Below are positions 1 to 6,959 of a stretch of 7,690 nt of DNA, in pieces; positions within the stretch are counted from its first letter, which is position 1, and each line of letters opens with the position of its first letter. A program made the translations under genes and the position numbers. The DNA is from M3007 sp044347755. Its GTDB lineage: Bacteria > Bacteroidota > Bacteroidia > Chitinophagales > Saprospiraceae. Where the stretch lies: positions 1 through 7,690 of the forward strand of contig JBIKUE010000177.1 in NCBI GenBank assembly GCA_044347755.1. The letters are read 5' to 3'. The notes below the pieces were generated by a model. The model searched no databases, had not been told where the DNA came from, and saw only the letters and a program-made list of their open reading frames with translations.

Positions 1-567
1 AACATCCGTTCTTTTGTAGCTACCAAAAAACAACAGGAAATCCTGAGCCTTCGCCGGGAAATCACGGATTCAGTAAAAACAAACATCGACCACATGCTGG
101 AAGACTGGGGTTTTCACCTGCTCGACCTGCAGATCAACGATATCACTTTCGATGATGAGGTAATGCGTTCTATGTCGAAGATTGTGGCTGCCAACAACCT
201 CAAGGCTGCTGCCGAGAATGAGGGTCAGGCGTTGTTGATTACCAAAACCAAAGCTGCCGAGGCAGAAGGTAATGCCATTAAGATTTCTGCTGAAGCCGAA
301 CGCGAAGCCGCTAAAATGCGCGGTCAGGCCGTGGCCTTATTCCGCGAAGAAGTAGCCCGGGGTATGAGCCAGGCTGCCAAGGAAATGCAAAATGCCAACC
401 TCGATACTTCCGTGATCTTGTTCTCTATGTGGACAGAAGCCGTGAAAAACTTCACCGAACACGGCAAAGGCAATATCATCTTCCTCGACGGTTCCGTAGA
501 TGGTATGCAAAAAACCCTCAAGGAACTGATGGCGTTGAATCGCCTGGATCTGTCAGGCAAACCCTAG
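1..567 (+). CDS. SPFH/band-7 domain protein, 3' part (5' end outside window)
   Basis: The reading frame is open from base 1 to a TAG at 565-567, giving 188 residues. The start, and with it any N-terminal membrane anchor and the first part of the domain, lies outside the window. The visible part begins in the second half of an SPFH (stomatin/prohibitin/flotillin) domain: 'EITDSVKTNIDHMLEDWGF' followed by 'LLDLQINDITFDDEV'. A long Ala/Glu/Lys-rich helix then follows ('KAAAENEGQALLITKTKAAE', 'EAEREAAKMRGQA'), as expected for the coiled coil through which these proteins form membrane-bound rings. The C-terminal tail ('LFSMWTEAVKNFTEHG', 'IIFLDGS') is a small hydrophobic/oligomerisation region. 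Family members organise membrane microdomains and often work with a partner protease or NfeD protein; no such partner is visible here. The stop codon is the first three bases of palindrome H1. The family is confident; the specific subfamily and substrate are unknown. Confidence 0.85.
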   Translation, partial: NIRSFVATKKQQEILSLRREITDSVKTNIDHMLEDWGFHLLDLQINDITFDDEVMRSMSKIVAANNLKAAAENEGQALLITKTKAAEAEGNAIKISAEAEREAAKMRGQAVALFREEVARGMSQAAKEMQNANLDTSVILFSMWTEAVKNFTEHGKGNIIFLDGSVDGMQKTLKELMALNRLDLSGKP

Positions 568-725
568 TGGTGAACCAATTTAGTAACTGAAAAACTGAAG
601 TGATGATTTTGGGGTTTGATTAGGCGTTTAGCGTGCGTTATGCGGGAAATAATAAGCGATAAACAACGAAATCAGGCGCCAAAAGCAACCTTCAGTTTTT
701 TAGGGACTAAGTTGGTTCACCACTA
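565..725. repeat. Long imperfect palindrome H1 downstream of the SPFH gene
   Basis: Outer arms 565-600 and 690-725 are inverted copies with 32 of 36 positions complementary, plus two further G/T pairs that could wobble in RNA. The stem continues inward as 602-620 with 671-689 (14 of 19 complementary), and then weakly as GTTTAGCG near 625-632 with CGATAAAC at 657-664. An apical loop of about 25 nt remains. The left arm begins with the TAG stop of the SPFH gene, so a transcript leaving that gene would fold into this hairpin at once. It contains near-repeated 8-mers (TAACTGAA, AAACTGAA). There is no clear U-tract, so it is not a textbook intrinsic terminator, but 3'-end formation or transcript protection is the simplest role. 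No credible gene lies inside. Confidence 0.85.
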
Positions 726-728
726 GAG

Positions 729-850
729 AGTACATGATTGACGATTACATGAGTACATGATTGAAGAGGGAGGCGCTCGGCTTAAGGTTTGTACAAAAGC
801 CAAGCCGAACGCCGCCCTCTTCAATCATGTAATCGTCAATCATGTATTTC
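729..850. repeat. Long imperfect palindrome H2 upstream of the glycosyltransferase gene
   Basis: Bases 731-752 are perfectly complementary to 825-846 (22 of 22). Bases 761-783 pair with 802-824 (21 of 23). The 8 nt between the left segments, GTACATGA at 753-760, have no partner and look like a tandem extra unit; as a result AGTACATGATTGA occurs twice in the left arm (729-741 and 752-764). The apex contains the small palindrome TTTGTACAAA (788-797) flanked by GG and CC. The apical stem GGCGCTCGG / AGCCGAACGCC (803-813) is shared with palindrome H3. H2 begins within a few bases of the end of H1 and ends shortly before the glycosyltransferase start, so it lies either in the leader of that gene or in the terminator zone behind the SPFH gene. 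Confidence 0.88.
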
Positions 851-897
851 TCCCGGTCCAATAGATGGGCCAAACCTGTAAAAGGTTACAAAAACCG

Positions 898-2097
898 ATG
901 CAATACGACGTAATCCAGTTCAGTCTTTTCCGCACAGACAACCCTTATTCCTCCATATCCTTATCCATGGCGAAGGAATTGGCCAAAACCGTGCGCGTAC
1001 TGTACGTAAATCACCCATATTCCTGGAAAGATCTGCTGCTGGGATTACTTCGGCGTGATCCTGCCTTGCAGAAACGATTACCGAGGCTATTGTTATTCCG
1101 AAACGCATACGAAACGCTTAATACCATACCCGAGCGTTTAATTGCGGTAACGCCGCCACCTACCTTGCCTATCAACTGGCTGCCTCCAGGCAGTGTGTAC
1201 CGTTTTTTTCAACGGATCAACAACCGGATAGTGGTGAACGCCATTCAAAGGGCGGCTCGTAAACATGGCTTTGAGCGCTTTGTGTACCTCAATTGTTACG
1301 ATCCGTTTTTTGCCGGGCATTTACCTCCGGAAACCGGCGCTGTGTGTAGCGTTTACCATTGTATTGACGATATTAGTCAGGACCCATACACGGCGCGGCA
1401 TGGACTGGCCTTGGAAAACGAGGCCTGTAAACAGGCAGATATTACCCTCGTTACGTCTACCAATCTCCACCGGCTGAAATCCCCGGTGGCCCGTCGATTA
1501 GTGTATTTTTTTAATGCAGCCGATGTCTCTGTTTTTAGCCGCGTGCTCACCGAAAAGTTCCCCCGACCAACAGAATTTGAAGGCAGGCCGGGGCAGGTGA
1601 TTGGCTTCATCGGCAATCTGGATGCGCTCAGGATAGACTATGCATTATTAAAAAAAGTTGCCCTTCAATTCCCGGATAAAACCCTGCTACTGGTGGGGCC
1701 ACTGAACAGCATCGAACCCGAACAAATCGGACTGACCCGGCTGCCAAATGTGGTGTTTACAGGCGCCAGAAAGCTGGAAGATCTGCCGGCACTGTTACAG
1801 CATATGGACTGCGTATTGATTCCGTTTTTGTGCAATACCCTCACGTATAGCATTTATCCACTCAAAATCAATGAATACCTGGCAGCCGGCAAACCGGTGG
1901 TGAGCACAGCATTTTCAGAGGATATCCGTACATTCGCCAACTGTTGTTATCTGGCAGAAGGTCAGGAGCCTTTCCTGCAGCAGATTGAAAAAGCGCTTTC
2001 TGAAAACGACCCTGACCTCATAACTATTCGAACAAAAGTGGCAGCAACCAATACCTGGGAAGCAAGGATAAATCAACTTGGAAGCCTGATCGGTTAG
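898..2097 (+). CDS. GT-B fold glycosyltransferase (GT4-like), polysaccharide assembly
   Basis: This is a predicted cytoplasmic or membrane-associated glycosyltransferase of 399 residues, a usual length for GT-B enzymes. The N-terminal half carries 'IQFSLFRTDNPYSSISLS' (residues 6-23), 'LYVNHPYSW' (35-43) and 'VYHCIDDIS' (152-160). This is the pattern of an acceptor-side domain related to TuaH-like and other exopolysaccharide glycosyltransferases. The C-terminal Rossmann half carries 'IGFIGNLDALRIDYALL' (235-251), 'LLLVGP' (263-268), 'LPNVVFTGARKLEDLPALL' (282-300) and the nucleotide-sugar binding stretch 'YPLKINEYLAAGKPVVST' (320-337), whose Lys and Glu residues fit the EX7E-type donor site. 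The donor sugar cannot be read from sequence. An in-frame ATG at 865 would add 11 residues (MGQTCKRLQKP). I prefer the ATG at 898 because the protein then begins directly with the conserved 'MQYDVIQFSLFR' strand and AAAGG lies 12 nt upstream. A small membrane peptide and an O-antigen ligase-like gene follow on the same strand. Confidence 0.85.
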   Translation: MQYDVIQFSLFRTDNPYSSISLSMAKELAKTVRVLYVNHPYSWKDLLLGLLRRDPALQKRLPRLLLFRNAYETLNTIPERLIAVTPPPTLPINWLPPGSVYRFFQRINNRIVVNAIQRAARKHGFERFVYLNCYDPFFAGHLPPETGAVCSVYHCIDDISQDPYTARHGLALENEACKQADITLVTSTNLHRLKSPVARRLVYFFNAADVSVFSRVLTEKFPRPTEFEGRPGQVIGFIGNLDALRIDYALLKKVALQFPDKTLLLVGPLNSIEPEQIGLTRLPNVVFTGARKLEDLPALLQHMDCVLIPFLCNTLTYSIYPLKINEYLAAGKPVVSTAFSEDIRTFANCCYLAEGQEPFLQQIEKALSENDPDLITIRTKVAATNTWEARINQLGSLIG

Positions 2098-2109
2098 GAG
2101 GTGCTGAGG

Positions 2110-2129
2110 TTTTTTCACCGCGGTAAAAA
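2110..2129. promoter_or_regulatory. Perfect-core palindrome ACCGCGGT in the gap after the glycosyltransferase
   Basis: ACCGCGGT at 2117-2124 is self-complementary. It is flanked by a run of T on the left and a run of A on the right, giving a 20-nt quasi-palindrome with a single unpaired C. The centre has no loop, so it is poor as an RNA hairpin terminator. Its symmetry would suit a dimeric DNA-binding protein. It lies 8 nt before the small ORF start. The role is a guess. Confidence 0.25.
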
Positions 2130-2137
2130 TCAATAAA

Positions 2138-2251
2138 ATGAAAAACAAACATACCCCACTCACACCGCAACAGCGGTTCATTGAAACCCTGATGCATGCT
2201 TTCATCATCCTGGTGCTTGCCGGAGTTTGTATGAAAGTTTGGTTCTTATAA
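2138..2251 (+). CDS. Small single-span membrane peptide, 37 aa
   Basis: An ATG at 2138 opens a 37-codon frame ending in TAA at 2249-2251. The start sits in the context 'AATCAATAAAATG', the A-rich initiation region typical of Bacteroidota genes that lack a Shine-Dalgarno sequence. The peptide has a charged, polar head ('TPQQRFIETLMHAF', residues 9-22). A hydrophobic helix spans about residues 20-36 ('AFIILVLAGVCMKVWFL'), ending close to the C-terminus. This predicts a small inner-membrane protein with its N-terminus probably in the cytoplasm. It lies between the glycosyltransferase (41-nt gap) and the ligase-like gene (19-nt gap), so co-transcription with both is likely. I do not recognise a named family. 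It could be an accessory subunit or stabiliser of the ligase or of a glycosyltransferase complex, but that rests on position only. The amphipathic-then-hydrophobic layout and good start context argue against a chance frame. Confidence 0.6.
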   Translation: MKNKHTPLTPQQRFIETLMHAFIILVLAGVCMKVWFL

Positions 2252-2270
2252 CAAACACCTTCAACCGTAA

Positions 2271-3746
2271 GTGGATAACCTTTTTACCCCGCGTGACCGC
2301 TCTATTTGGGGGAAATTGAAGGAGCAGTTAGTAGCCCGGAAATTGAATAGTCCGCTGGGCCTGGCGCTATTGTTATTGGGCACCTTGCCGGTTTCTTATT
2401 TGCTGGCTACGCTGGAGTTGAAACTAAGCATGGTGTTTTTCCTGGCGTTGATCGGGATACCGCTGGTGATATTCTGCCTGTTCAACATCACTTTTGCTAT
2501 AGGCTTAATGTTGTTCGTATCACTGGCCATTCCGTTAGCCCTGAAATACACCAGTGCACCAATTGGTACGCTCCTGGATCTGTTGATTTTATTGAGTACG
2601 GTAGGCATTTTATTACGCCAGATTAAGGAGCGCGACTGGGCTTTTGCGAAGTCGCCGCTGAGTTACATGATCTTGATTTGGCTGTACTACAACGTCATGC
2701 AGGTACTCAACCCGGAAGCACAATCGCGGCTGGCCTGGATGTACACGGTGCGCAGCGTTGCCATCCAGCAAGTAGTATTTTTTATAGGCGCCTATGCTTT
2801 TCAGCACAACCGGGCCGGCATTATGAATATGCTGAAACTCATCATCGGGATGTGTTTCGTAGCTGCCTTATATGGTTTAAAACAGCAATTTTTCGGCTTC
2901 AACGAGCAGGAAACCATCTGGATGATGGCTGATCAGGAGCGATATCAGTTGTATCATCAATGGAACCTGGTGCGTATCCCTTCCTTCTGCTATGACCCCA
3001 CCACCTTTGGGATACTGATGGTCTGTTTTGCGGTGTTTTGCGGGGCATTGGTAGTGGGCGCTACCAGCAGGCAACATAAAATTTTGCTCGCTGTAATGGG
3101 TCTCACGGCTTTATGGGCCTCAGCGTATACAGGCACGCGCACGGCGTACGGACTCATTCCGGTAGGTGCCGTGTTTTTCGCCGGTTTGATCCTGAGCAAG
3201 CGGGTATTGCTGGTAGGGGGAGTGCTGGCTGTTTTAGGCGCCGGATTTATCCTGAAATCAACCAGTAGTGGCGTGATTTACCGCATTCAATCAGCCTTCA
3301 AACCGGCGCAGGATGATTCCATGAACCTTCGATTGAGTAATCAAAAAAAGATACAGCCTTATATTCAAAGTCACCCGTTTGGCGGCGGGCTCGGCAGTTG
3401 CGGGGTTTGGGGCAAGCGGTTTAATCCGGATTCAGAACTGGCCAAATTCCCGCACGATTCAAGTTTTGTTCGGATGGGTGTGGAACTGGGTTGGATTGGA
3501 TTGATTCTATACACCTTGTTTCACTATGTGGTATTGAGAACGGGGTTATATTATTTCATCCGTTGCCGGGATCCGTTTATCAAATCCTTGTATGCCGCTA
3601 TTACCACCTGGTTGTTCATGCTGGCGGTGGCCTGTTATTTTCAGGAAGCCATTTTGCAGTTGCCGATGAATGTGATTTACAATGTACTGTTGGCCATGCT
3701 GGTGACGTTGAAGCAATTTGATACAGCGTTTGAGAAGATTTCATGA
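2271..3746 (+). CDS. O-antigen ligase / polysaccharide polymerase-like (Wzy_C) multispan membrane protein
   Basis: This is a predicted polytopic inner-membrane protein of 491 residues with about 11-12 hydrophobic segments. Clear ones lie near residues 28-48, 52-72, 74-92, 98-116, 128-146, 163-178, 186-202, 245-264, 270-288, 294-330, 405-428 and 440-460. Family members join undecaprenyl-linked glycans to lipid A core or to each other on the periplasmic face. Signature regions are the Arg-containing stretch 'NLVRIPSFCYDPTTFG' (232-247), 'YTGTRTAYG' (286-294), 'DDSMNLRLSNQKK' (348-360), 'HPFGGGLGSCG' (368-378) and 'FPHDSSFVRMGVELGWIG' (393-410). The last matches the H-(N/D)-x-hydrophobic...E-x-G pattern before the final membrane spans in O-antigen ligase proteins. 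The start is GTG at 2271 because an in-frame TAA lies immediately before it (2268-2270). Sequence alone does not separate ligase from polymerase. The upstream glycosyltransferase supports a surface-polysaccharide role. Confidence 0.85.
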   Translation: MDNLFTPRDRSIWGKLKEQLVARKLNSPLGLALLLLGTLPVSYLLATLELKLSMVFFLALIGIPLVIFCLFNITFAIGLMLFVSLAIPLALKYTSAPIGTLLDLLILLSTVGILLRQIKERDWAFAKSPLSYMILIWLYYNVMQVLNPEAQSRLAWMYTVRSVAIQQVVFFIGAYAFQHNRAGIMNMLKLIIGMCFVAALYGLKQQFFGFNEQETIWMMADQERYQLYHQWNLVRIPSFCYDPTTFGILMVCFAVFCGALVVGATSRQHKILLAVMGLTALWASAYTGTRTAYGLIPVGAVFFAGLILSKRVLLVGGVLAVLGAGFILKSTSSGVIYRIQSAFKPAQDDSMNLRLSNQKKIQPYIQSHPFGGGLGSCGVWGKRFNPDSELAKFPHDSSFVRMGVELGWIGLILYTLFHYVVLRTGLYYFIRCRDPFIKSLYAAITTWLFMLAVACYFQEAILQLPMNVIYNVLLAMLVTLKQFDTAFEKIS

Positions 3747-3778
3747 AAAACACCTTTTTTTGTCAAAAATCCAACACA

Positions 3779-4015
3779 ATGGCTGAAAATTTGCTGGAAA
3801 GGATAACAACAAACCCGGATCAATGCGGTGGTAAACCATGTATCCGTGGCATGCGGATTAGGGTAACAGATGTGTTTGACCTGTTGGCCAATGGCCTTAC
3901 CCCTGAAGAGATTGTTGCTGAAGAGTTGCCAGATCTTACCCTGGAAGACGTAAGAGCCTGTTTGATGTATGCTTCATTAAAACTCAACCATCCAGTCCTT
4001 GCCATAGCTGCTTGA
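3779..4015 (+). CDS. DUF433 family antitoxin-like protein (VapB-type partner)
   Basis: This is a small protein of 78 residues. It matches the DUF433 pattern: 'LLERITTNPDQCGGKPCIRG' (residues 5-24), then 'RVTDVFDLLANGLTPEEIV' (28-46), then 'LPDLTLEDVRACLMYA' (50-65). These form a short helix-turn-helix-like DNA-binding fold. DUF433 proteins are commonly encoded just before DUF5615 PIN-like proteins and are regarded as antitoxins and autorepressors. That is the arrangement here, with the next frame starting 4 nt after this stop. An in-frame ATG at 3743 overlaps the ligase stop as ATGA and would add 12 unconserved residues. I prefer the ATG at 3779 because the conserved family sequence begins there. 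The start context is A-rich (AACACAATG). The gene is more A+T-rich by eye than its neighbours, which fits acquisition as part of a mobile toxin-antitoxin module. The partner toxin is broken. Confidence 0.8.
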   Translation: MAENLLERITTNPDQCGGKPCIRGMRIRVTDVFDLLANGLTPEEIVAEELPDLTLEDVRACLMYASLKLNHPVLAIAA

Positions 4016-4019
4016 TTGT

Positions 4020-4347
4020 ATGTTGTTCATTGATGCACAACTTTCGCCTGGGCTTGCCTTATGGATAACCAACAATTTTGGTTTGGAATGTTACTCTGTG
4101 AGTTATTGGGGATTAAGAGATGCCAAGGATACTGAAATATTTCAGAAGGCTAGTGGTGAACGCTATTGTTTTAACCAAAGACTAAGATTTTGTCACAATG
4201 CTTCATCAATTTGGGAGCCCACCTAAAGTCATTTGGCTTACCTGTGGAAATACTTCCAATTACCGTATGAGAGTTATTGTAAAAAGTAATTTAATGACAG
4301 CAATTTTATTACCTGAAACAAATGACCTGGTGGAGATGAATGGGTAG
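4020..4347 (+). pseudogene. DUF5615 PIN-like toxin, inactivated by frameshift and internal stop
   Basis: The first frame from ATG 4020 gives 'MLFIDAQLSPGLALWITNN' and 'WGLRDAKDTEIFQKAS', the N-terminal half of a DUF5615 PIN-like nuclease with its conserved acidic residues (Asp5, Asp34, Asp37, Glu39). After about 4155 this frame turns to unrelated residues and stops at 4224-4226. The +1 frame from about 4156 restores the family pattern: 'VNAIVLTKD', an in-frame TAA at 4183-4185, 'DFVTMLHQFGSPPKVIWLTC', 'GNTSN', and on to a TAG at 4345-4347. Together these give a full-length domain of roughly 110 residues with two lesions. One is a net frame change, most simply a 2-nt loss or 1-nt gain near 4152-4158. 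The other is a nonsense codon inside the conserved TKDxDF catalytic motif. Two independent lesions favour a real pseudogene over one sequencing error. Intact relatives would degrade RNA and be neutralised by the DUF433 protein upstream. Confidence 0.78.
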
Positions 4348-4421
4348 TGTCATTGCAATCTTCTACAACGTATACCTCTCGGCGCAACCTTCTTTCCTAC
4401 ATTTGCGCCAAAGCACCTGTC

Positions 4422-6959
4422 ATGCGTTGTCAAATTCTCCTTTTTGCCCTTCTCTTTCTCCTCCCTGAATGGCTTCTGGCCCAGGAAACAGCTACTGTAT
4501 ACGGCCGGGTTACCGATGCCTCTGACGGGCAACCCGTGGAACTCGTGAGCGTATACATTAAAGGCTCCGGGAAAGCGGTTAGCACGGATGAAAGCGGCAA
4601 ATTTGCCATTCAGATTGCTGCCAATCAGCGACTTACGCTCTCCTTCAAACGTGTGGCTTATCAGGATGCCACTGCCGATGTACTTGCCCTGCAGCCCGGC
4701 GCCCGATATAACCTGGATCTGGCTTTGTCGCCCATTGGGGCCAATCTTGAAGTAGTGATCAGCGGCAAACGCCTTGACGACGGAGGCATGATCAAGGAAA
4801 AAAACATCACCGACCTCAAACTCCTGCCCACCACCACCGGCAATCTGGAAAGTGTATTGCCACATATTGCGCTGGGCACCAATACCGGCACCGGTGGCGA
4901 ACTCAGCTCGCAATACCAGGTGCGCGGGGGCAACTACGACGAAAACCTGGTGTATGTAAACGACTTTGAAATTTATCGCCCACAACTCATTCGCGCCGGC
5001 CAGCAGGAAGGCCTGACTTTCCCGAATATTGATCTGGTGCGCGACCTTTCTTTCTCCAGCGGCGGTTTTCAGGCCAAATACGGCGATAAACTTTCTTCTG
5101 TACTCGACATCAAATACAAGCGCCCGGATAGTCTTCGCGCTAGTGCGAGCGCAAGTTTGCTGGGTGCATCAGCACACCTGGAGGGTAGCTGGAAGCCCAA
5201 AAAAGATGGATACCGGGCGTTTCGTTACCTCTTGGGCGCCCGTTATAAAACAACCAGAACCCTGCTGGGGAGTTTAGACGTGCAAGGGGAATACATCCCT
5301 AATTTCACCGACATACAAACCTATCTTACTTACGACCTAAACCGTGACTGGCAGATTGGAGTGATCGGAAATTTTAACCGTTCTACCTATACTTTCCAAC
5401 CACAAAGTTTGGCCCGGGCGTTTGGCCTCATTGATTACGCCTTGCAACTTCGGACCGCTTTTGAAGGCCAGGAAGTGGATGATTTTACCCAGGCTATGGG
5501 CGGAATTTCCCTCACATATTTGCCTGACCGGGAGCGCAACCCACTGTATCACAAGCTGTTGGCCTCTGTTTGGAGCAGTCAGGAAAATGAACGTTTTGAT
5601 ATTCTGGGGTATTACATTCTGGGAGAGCTGGATGAAAATCTGGGGTCCGACAACTTTGGAGAGATCACCAACATCCTTGGCACCGGCACGCAACATACCT
5701 GGGTACGCAATTACCTCAGTGCCTCAGTTACCAATGCCGAGTATAAAGGAGGCATTGAATTGCAACGGGATGATGCCACCCGCGACCTCTCCCGCAGCCA
5801 TTTCCTGCAATGGTCGGCCAAATGGCAAAACGAGCAGATTTTTGATAAGATTAATGAGTGGGAACGGCTGGATTCAGCCCTGTATTCCTTGCCATACGAT
5901 ACCGTAGCCTTGCTTGTTCGCAGGGTATTGAAAACAAAGAACGAGTTATCGAGTAATCGTTTTTCTGCCTCGTTTCAGGATACCTGGACCTGGAAAAAAG
6001 CAGGCGTACGCGAGGTGCAGGTCATTGCCGGGGTGAGAGGGCAATACTGGAATTTGAATGGAGAATTTTTTGTTACGCCGCGCGCACAGATACTATATAA
6101 GCCATTGAATACCAAGAGGGATGTGTCCTATAGACTGGGAACGGGGATGTATTACCAACCGGCATTTTACCGCGAAATGCGCCGACTCAACGGCACGGTA
6201 AATACTGATTTACAAGCACAGAAGTCGGCCCACGTGGTAGGCGGGTTCACCTGGGATTTTTTATGGGGGAAACGCAGGCCGGTGAAAATGCGCTTGATTG
6301 CTGAAACTTATTACAAACAAATGTGGGATCTGGTATCTTTTGATCTGGACAATGTGCGGATCCGGTATGCGGGAGAAAACAACTCAAGAGGTTATGCCAC
6401 CGGTTTCGATATCCGCTTGAACGGGGAGTTTGTTAAAGGCGCCGAGAGCTGGGTAAACTTCTCTCTTCTGCGCACCCGCGAAAGTCTGGATGGCGTACAA
6501 CACAAGATCCGGGAACTAGGGCAACGCGAAGGGCAGGACGTAAAAGATGTGCCACGCCCAACAGATCGTTTATTCACCTTTTCCACGTTTTTCCAGGACT
6601 ATTTGCAGAAAAATAAAAACATTCGAATGCACCTGAATTTCACGGTGGGCTCTGGATTACCTTTTGGGGTACCCGACAACAATATCATTTACCGCAACCC
6701 ATATCGTTTTGCAGCCTATCACCGGGTGGACATCGGTTTTGGTTTTCAGTTGTGGAAAGAACAATGGCGCAAACGCAAACCCAACCACTTTCTGCGTTTC
6801 ACCCGCAATACCTGGGCCAGTCTTGAGGTGTTTAACCTCATGAAAGTTGCCAACGAGGCCTCCAATGTATGGATCAAAACCATTGAAAACACCCAATACG
6901 CCATTCCAAACTACCTCACCGGAAGACGCCTTAATGTGCGGGTGAGAATGGACTTATAG
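4422..6959 (+). CDS. TonB-dependent outer-membrane receptor with carboxypeptidase-like N-domain
   Basis: This is a predicted outer-membrane transporter of 845 residues taking up an unknown ligand, powered by TonB-ExbBD. Residues 1-20 form a signal peptide ('ILLFALLFLLPEWLLA', then cut before 'QETATVYG'). Residues 24-103 form a CarboxypepD_reg-like beta sandwich ('VYGRVTDASDGQPVELVSVY', 'VSTDESGKFAIQI', 'LTLSFKRVAYQDA'). Residues about 124-235 form the plug ('LPTTTGNLESVLPHIA', 'QYQVRGGNYDENLVYVNDFE', 'SGGFQAKYGDKLSSVLDI'). The remainder is a 22-strand-type barrel rich in alternating aromatic residues. It ends in 'GRRLNVRVRMDL', a typical final strand, although the last residue is Leu, not the commoner Phe. 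A GTG at 4347 in the same frame is possible, but the ATG at 4422 places the signal peptide at the N-terminus. No SusD-like gene follows, so this resembles a stand-alone receptor and not a SusCD pair. The gene ends at palindrome H3. Confidence 0.92.
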   Translation: MRCQILLFALLFLLPEWLLAQETATVYGRVTDASDGQPVELVSVYIKGSGKAVSTDESGKFAIQIAANQRLTLSFKRVAYQDATADVLALQPGARYNLDLALSPIGANLEVVISGKRLDDGGMIKEKNITDLKLLPTTTGNLESVLPHIALGTNTGTGGELSSQYQVRGGNYDENLVYVNDFEIYRPQLIRAGQQEGLTFPNIDLVRDLSFSSGGFQAKYGDKLSSVLDIKYKRPDSLRASASASLLGASAHLEGSWKPKKDGYRAFRYLLGARYKTTRTLLGSLDVQGEYIPNFTDIQTYLTYDLNRDWQIGVIGNFNRSTYTFQPQSLARAFGLIDYALQLRTAFEGQEVDDFTQAMGGISLTYLPDRERNPLYHKLLASVWSSQENERFDILGYYILGELDENLGSDNFGEITNILGTGTQHTWVRNYLSASVTNAEYKGGIELQRDDATRDLSRSHFLQWSAKWQNEQIFDKINEWERLDSALYSLPYDTVALLVRRVLKTKNELSSNRFSASFQDTWTWKKAGVREVQVIAGVRGQYWNLNGEFFVTPRAQILYKPLNTKRDVSYRLGTGMYYQPAFYREMRRLNGTVNTDLQAQKSAHVVGGFTWDFLWGKRRPVKMRLIAETYYKQMWDLVSFDLDNVRIRYAGENNSRGYATGFDIRLNGEFVKGAESWVNFSLLRTRESLDGVQHKIRELGQREGQDVKDVPRPTDRLFTFSTFFQDYLQKNKNIRMHLNFTVGSGLPFGVPDNNIIYRNPYRFAAYHRVDIGFGFQLWKEQWRKRKPNHFLRFTRNTWASLEVFNLMKVANEASNVWIKTIENTQYAIPNYLTGRRLNVRVRMDL

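Noticed and set aside
565..850. A CRISPR array or integron attC sites, considered because of repeated short units and hairpins.
   Set aside because: The units are contiguous 8-mers without spacers, and neither an attC core (GTTRRRY) pair nor a cas or integrase gene is present.
4150..4161. CTAGTGGTGAAC at the toxin frameshift site is identical to 564-575 at the start of H1, suggesting a repeat-mediated insertion.
   Set aside because: One or two shared 12-mers are expected by chance in a window of this size. The identity stops on both sides, and no palindrome is present at the toxin site.
4140..4190. Programmed ribosomal frameshifting in the toxin gene.
   Set aside because: There is no convincing slippery heptamer with a downstream structure, and a TAA in the restored frame would still stop translation within the catalytic motif.
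4398..4405. TACATTTG, a match to the Bacteroidota -7 box TAnnTTTG, as the promoter of the TonB-dependent receptor gene.
   Set aside because: There is no TTTG-like -33 box at the right distance, and the leader would be only about 10 nt. The 8-mer is too short to trust alone.
4350..4985. A 211-codon minus-strand open frame opposite the start of the TonB-dependent receptor gene.
   Set aside because: It is the antisense of a clear signal peptide, carboxypeptidase-like domain and plug. It shows no recognisable domain of its own, and its composition is that of a shadow frame.
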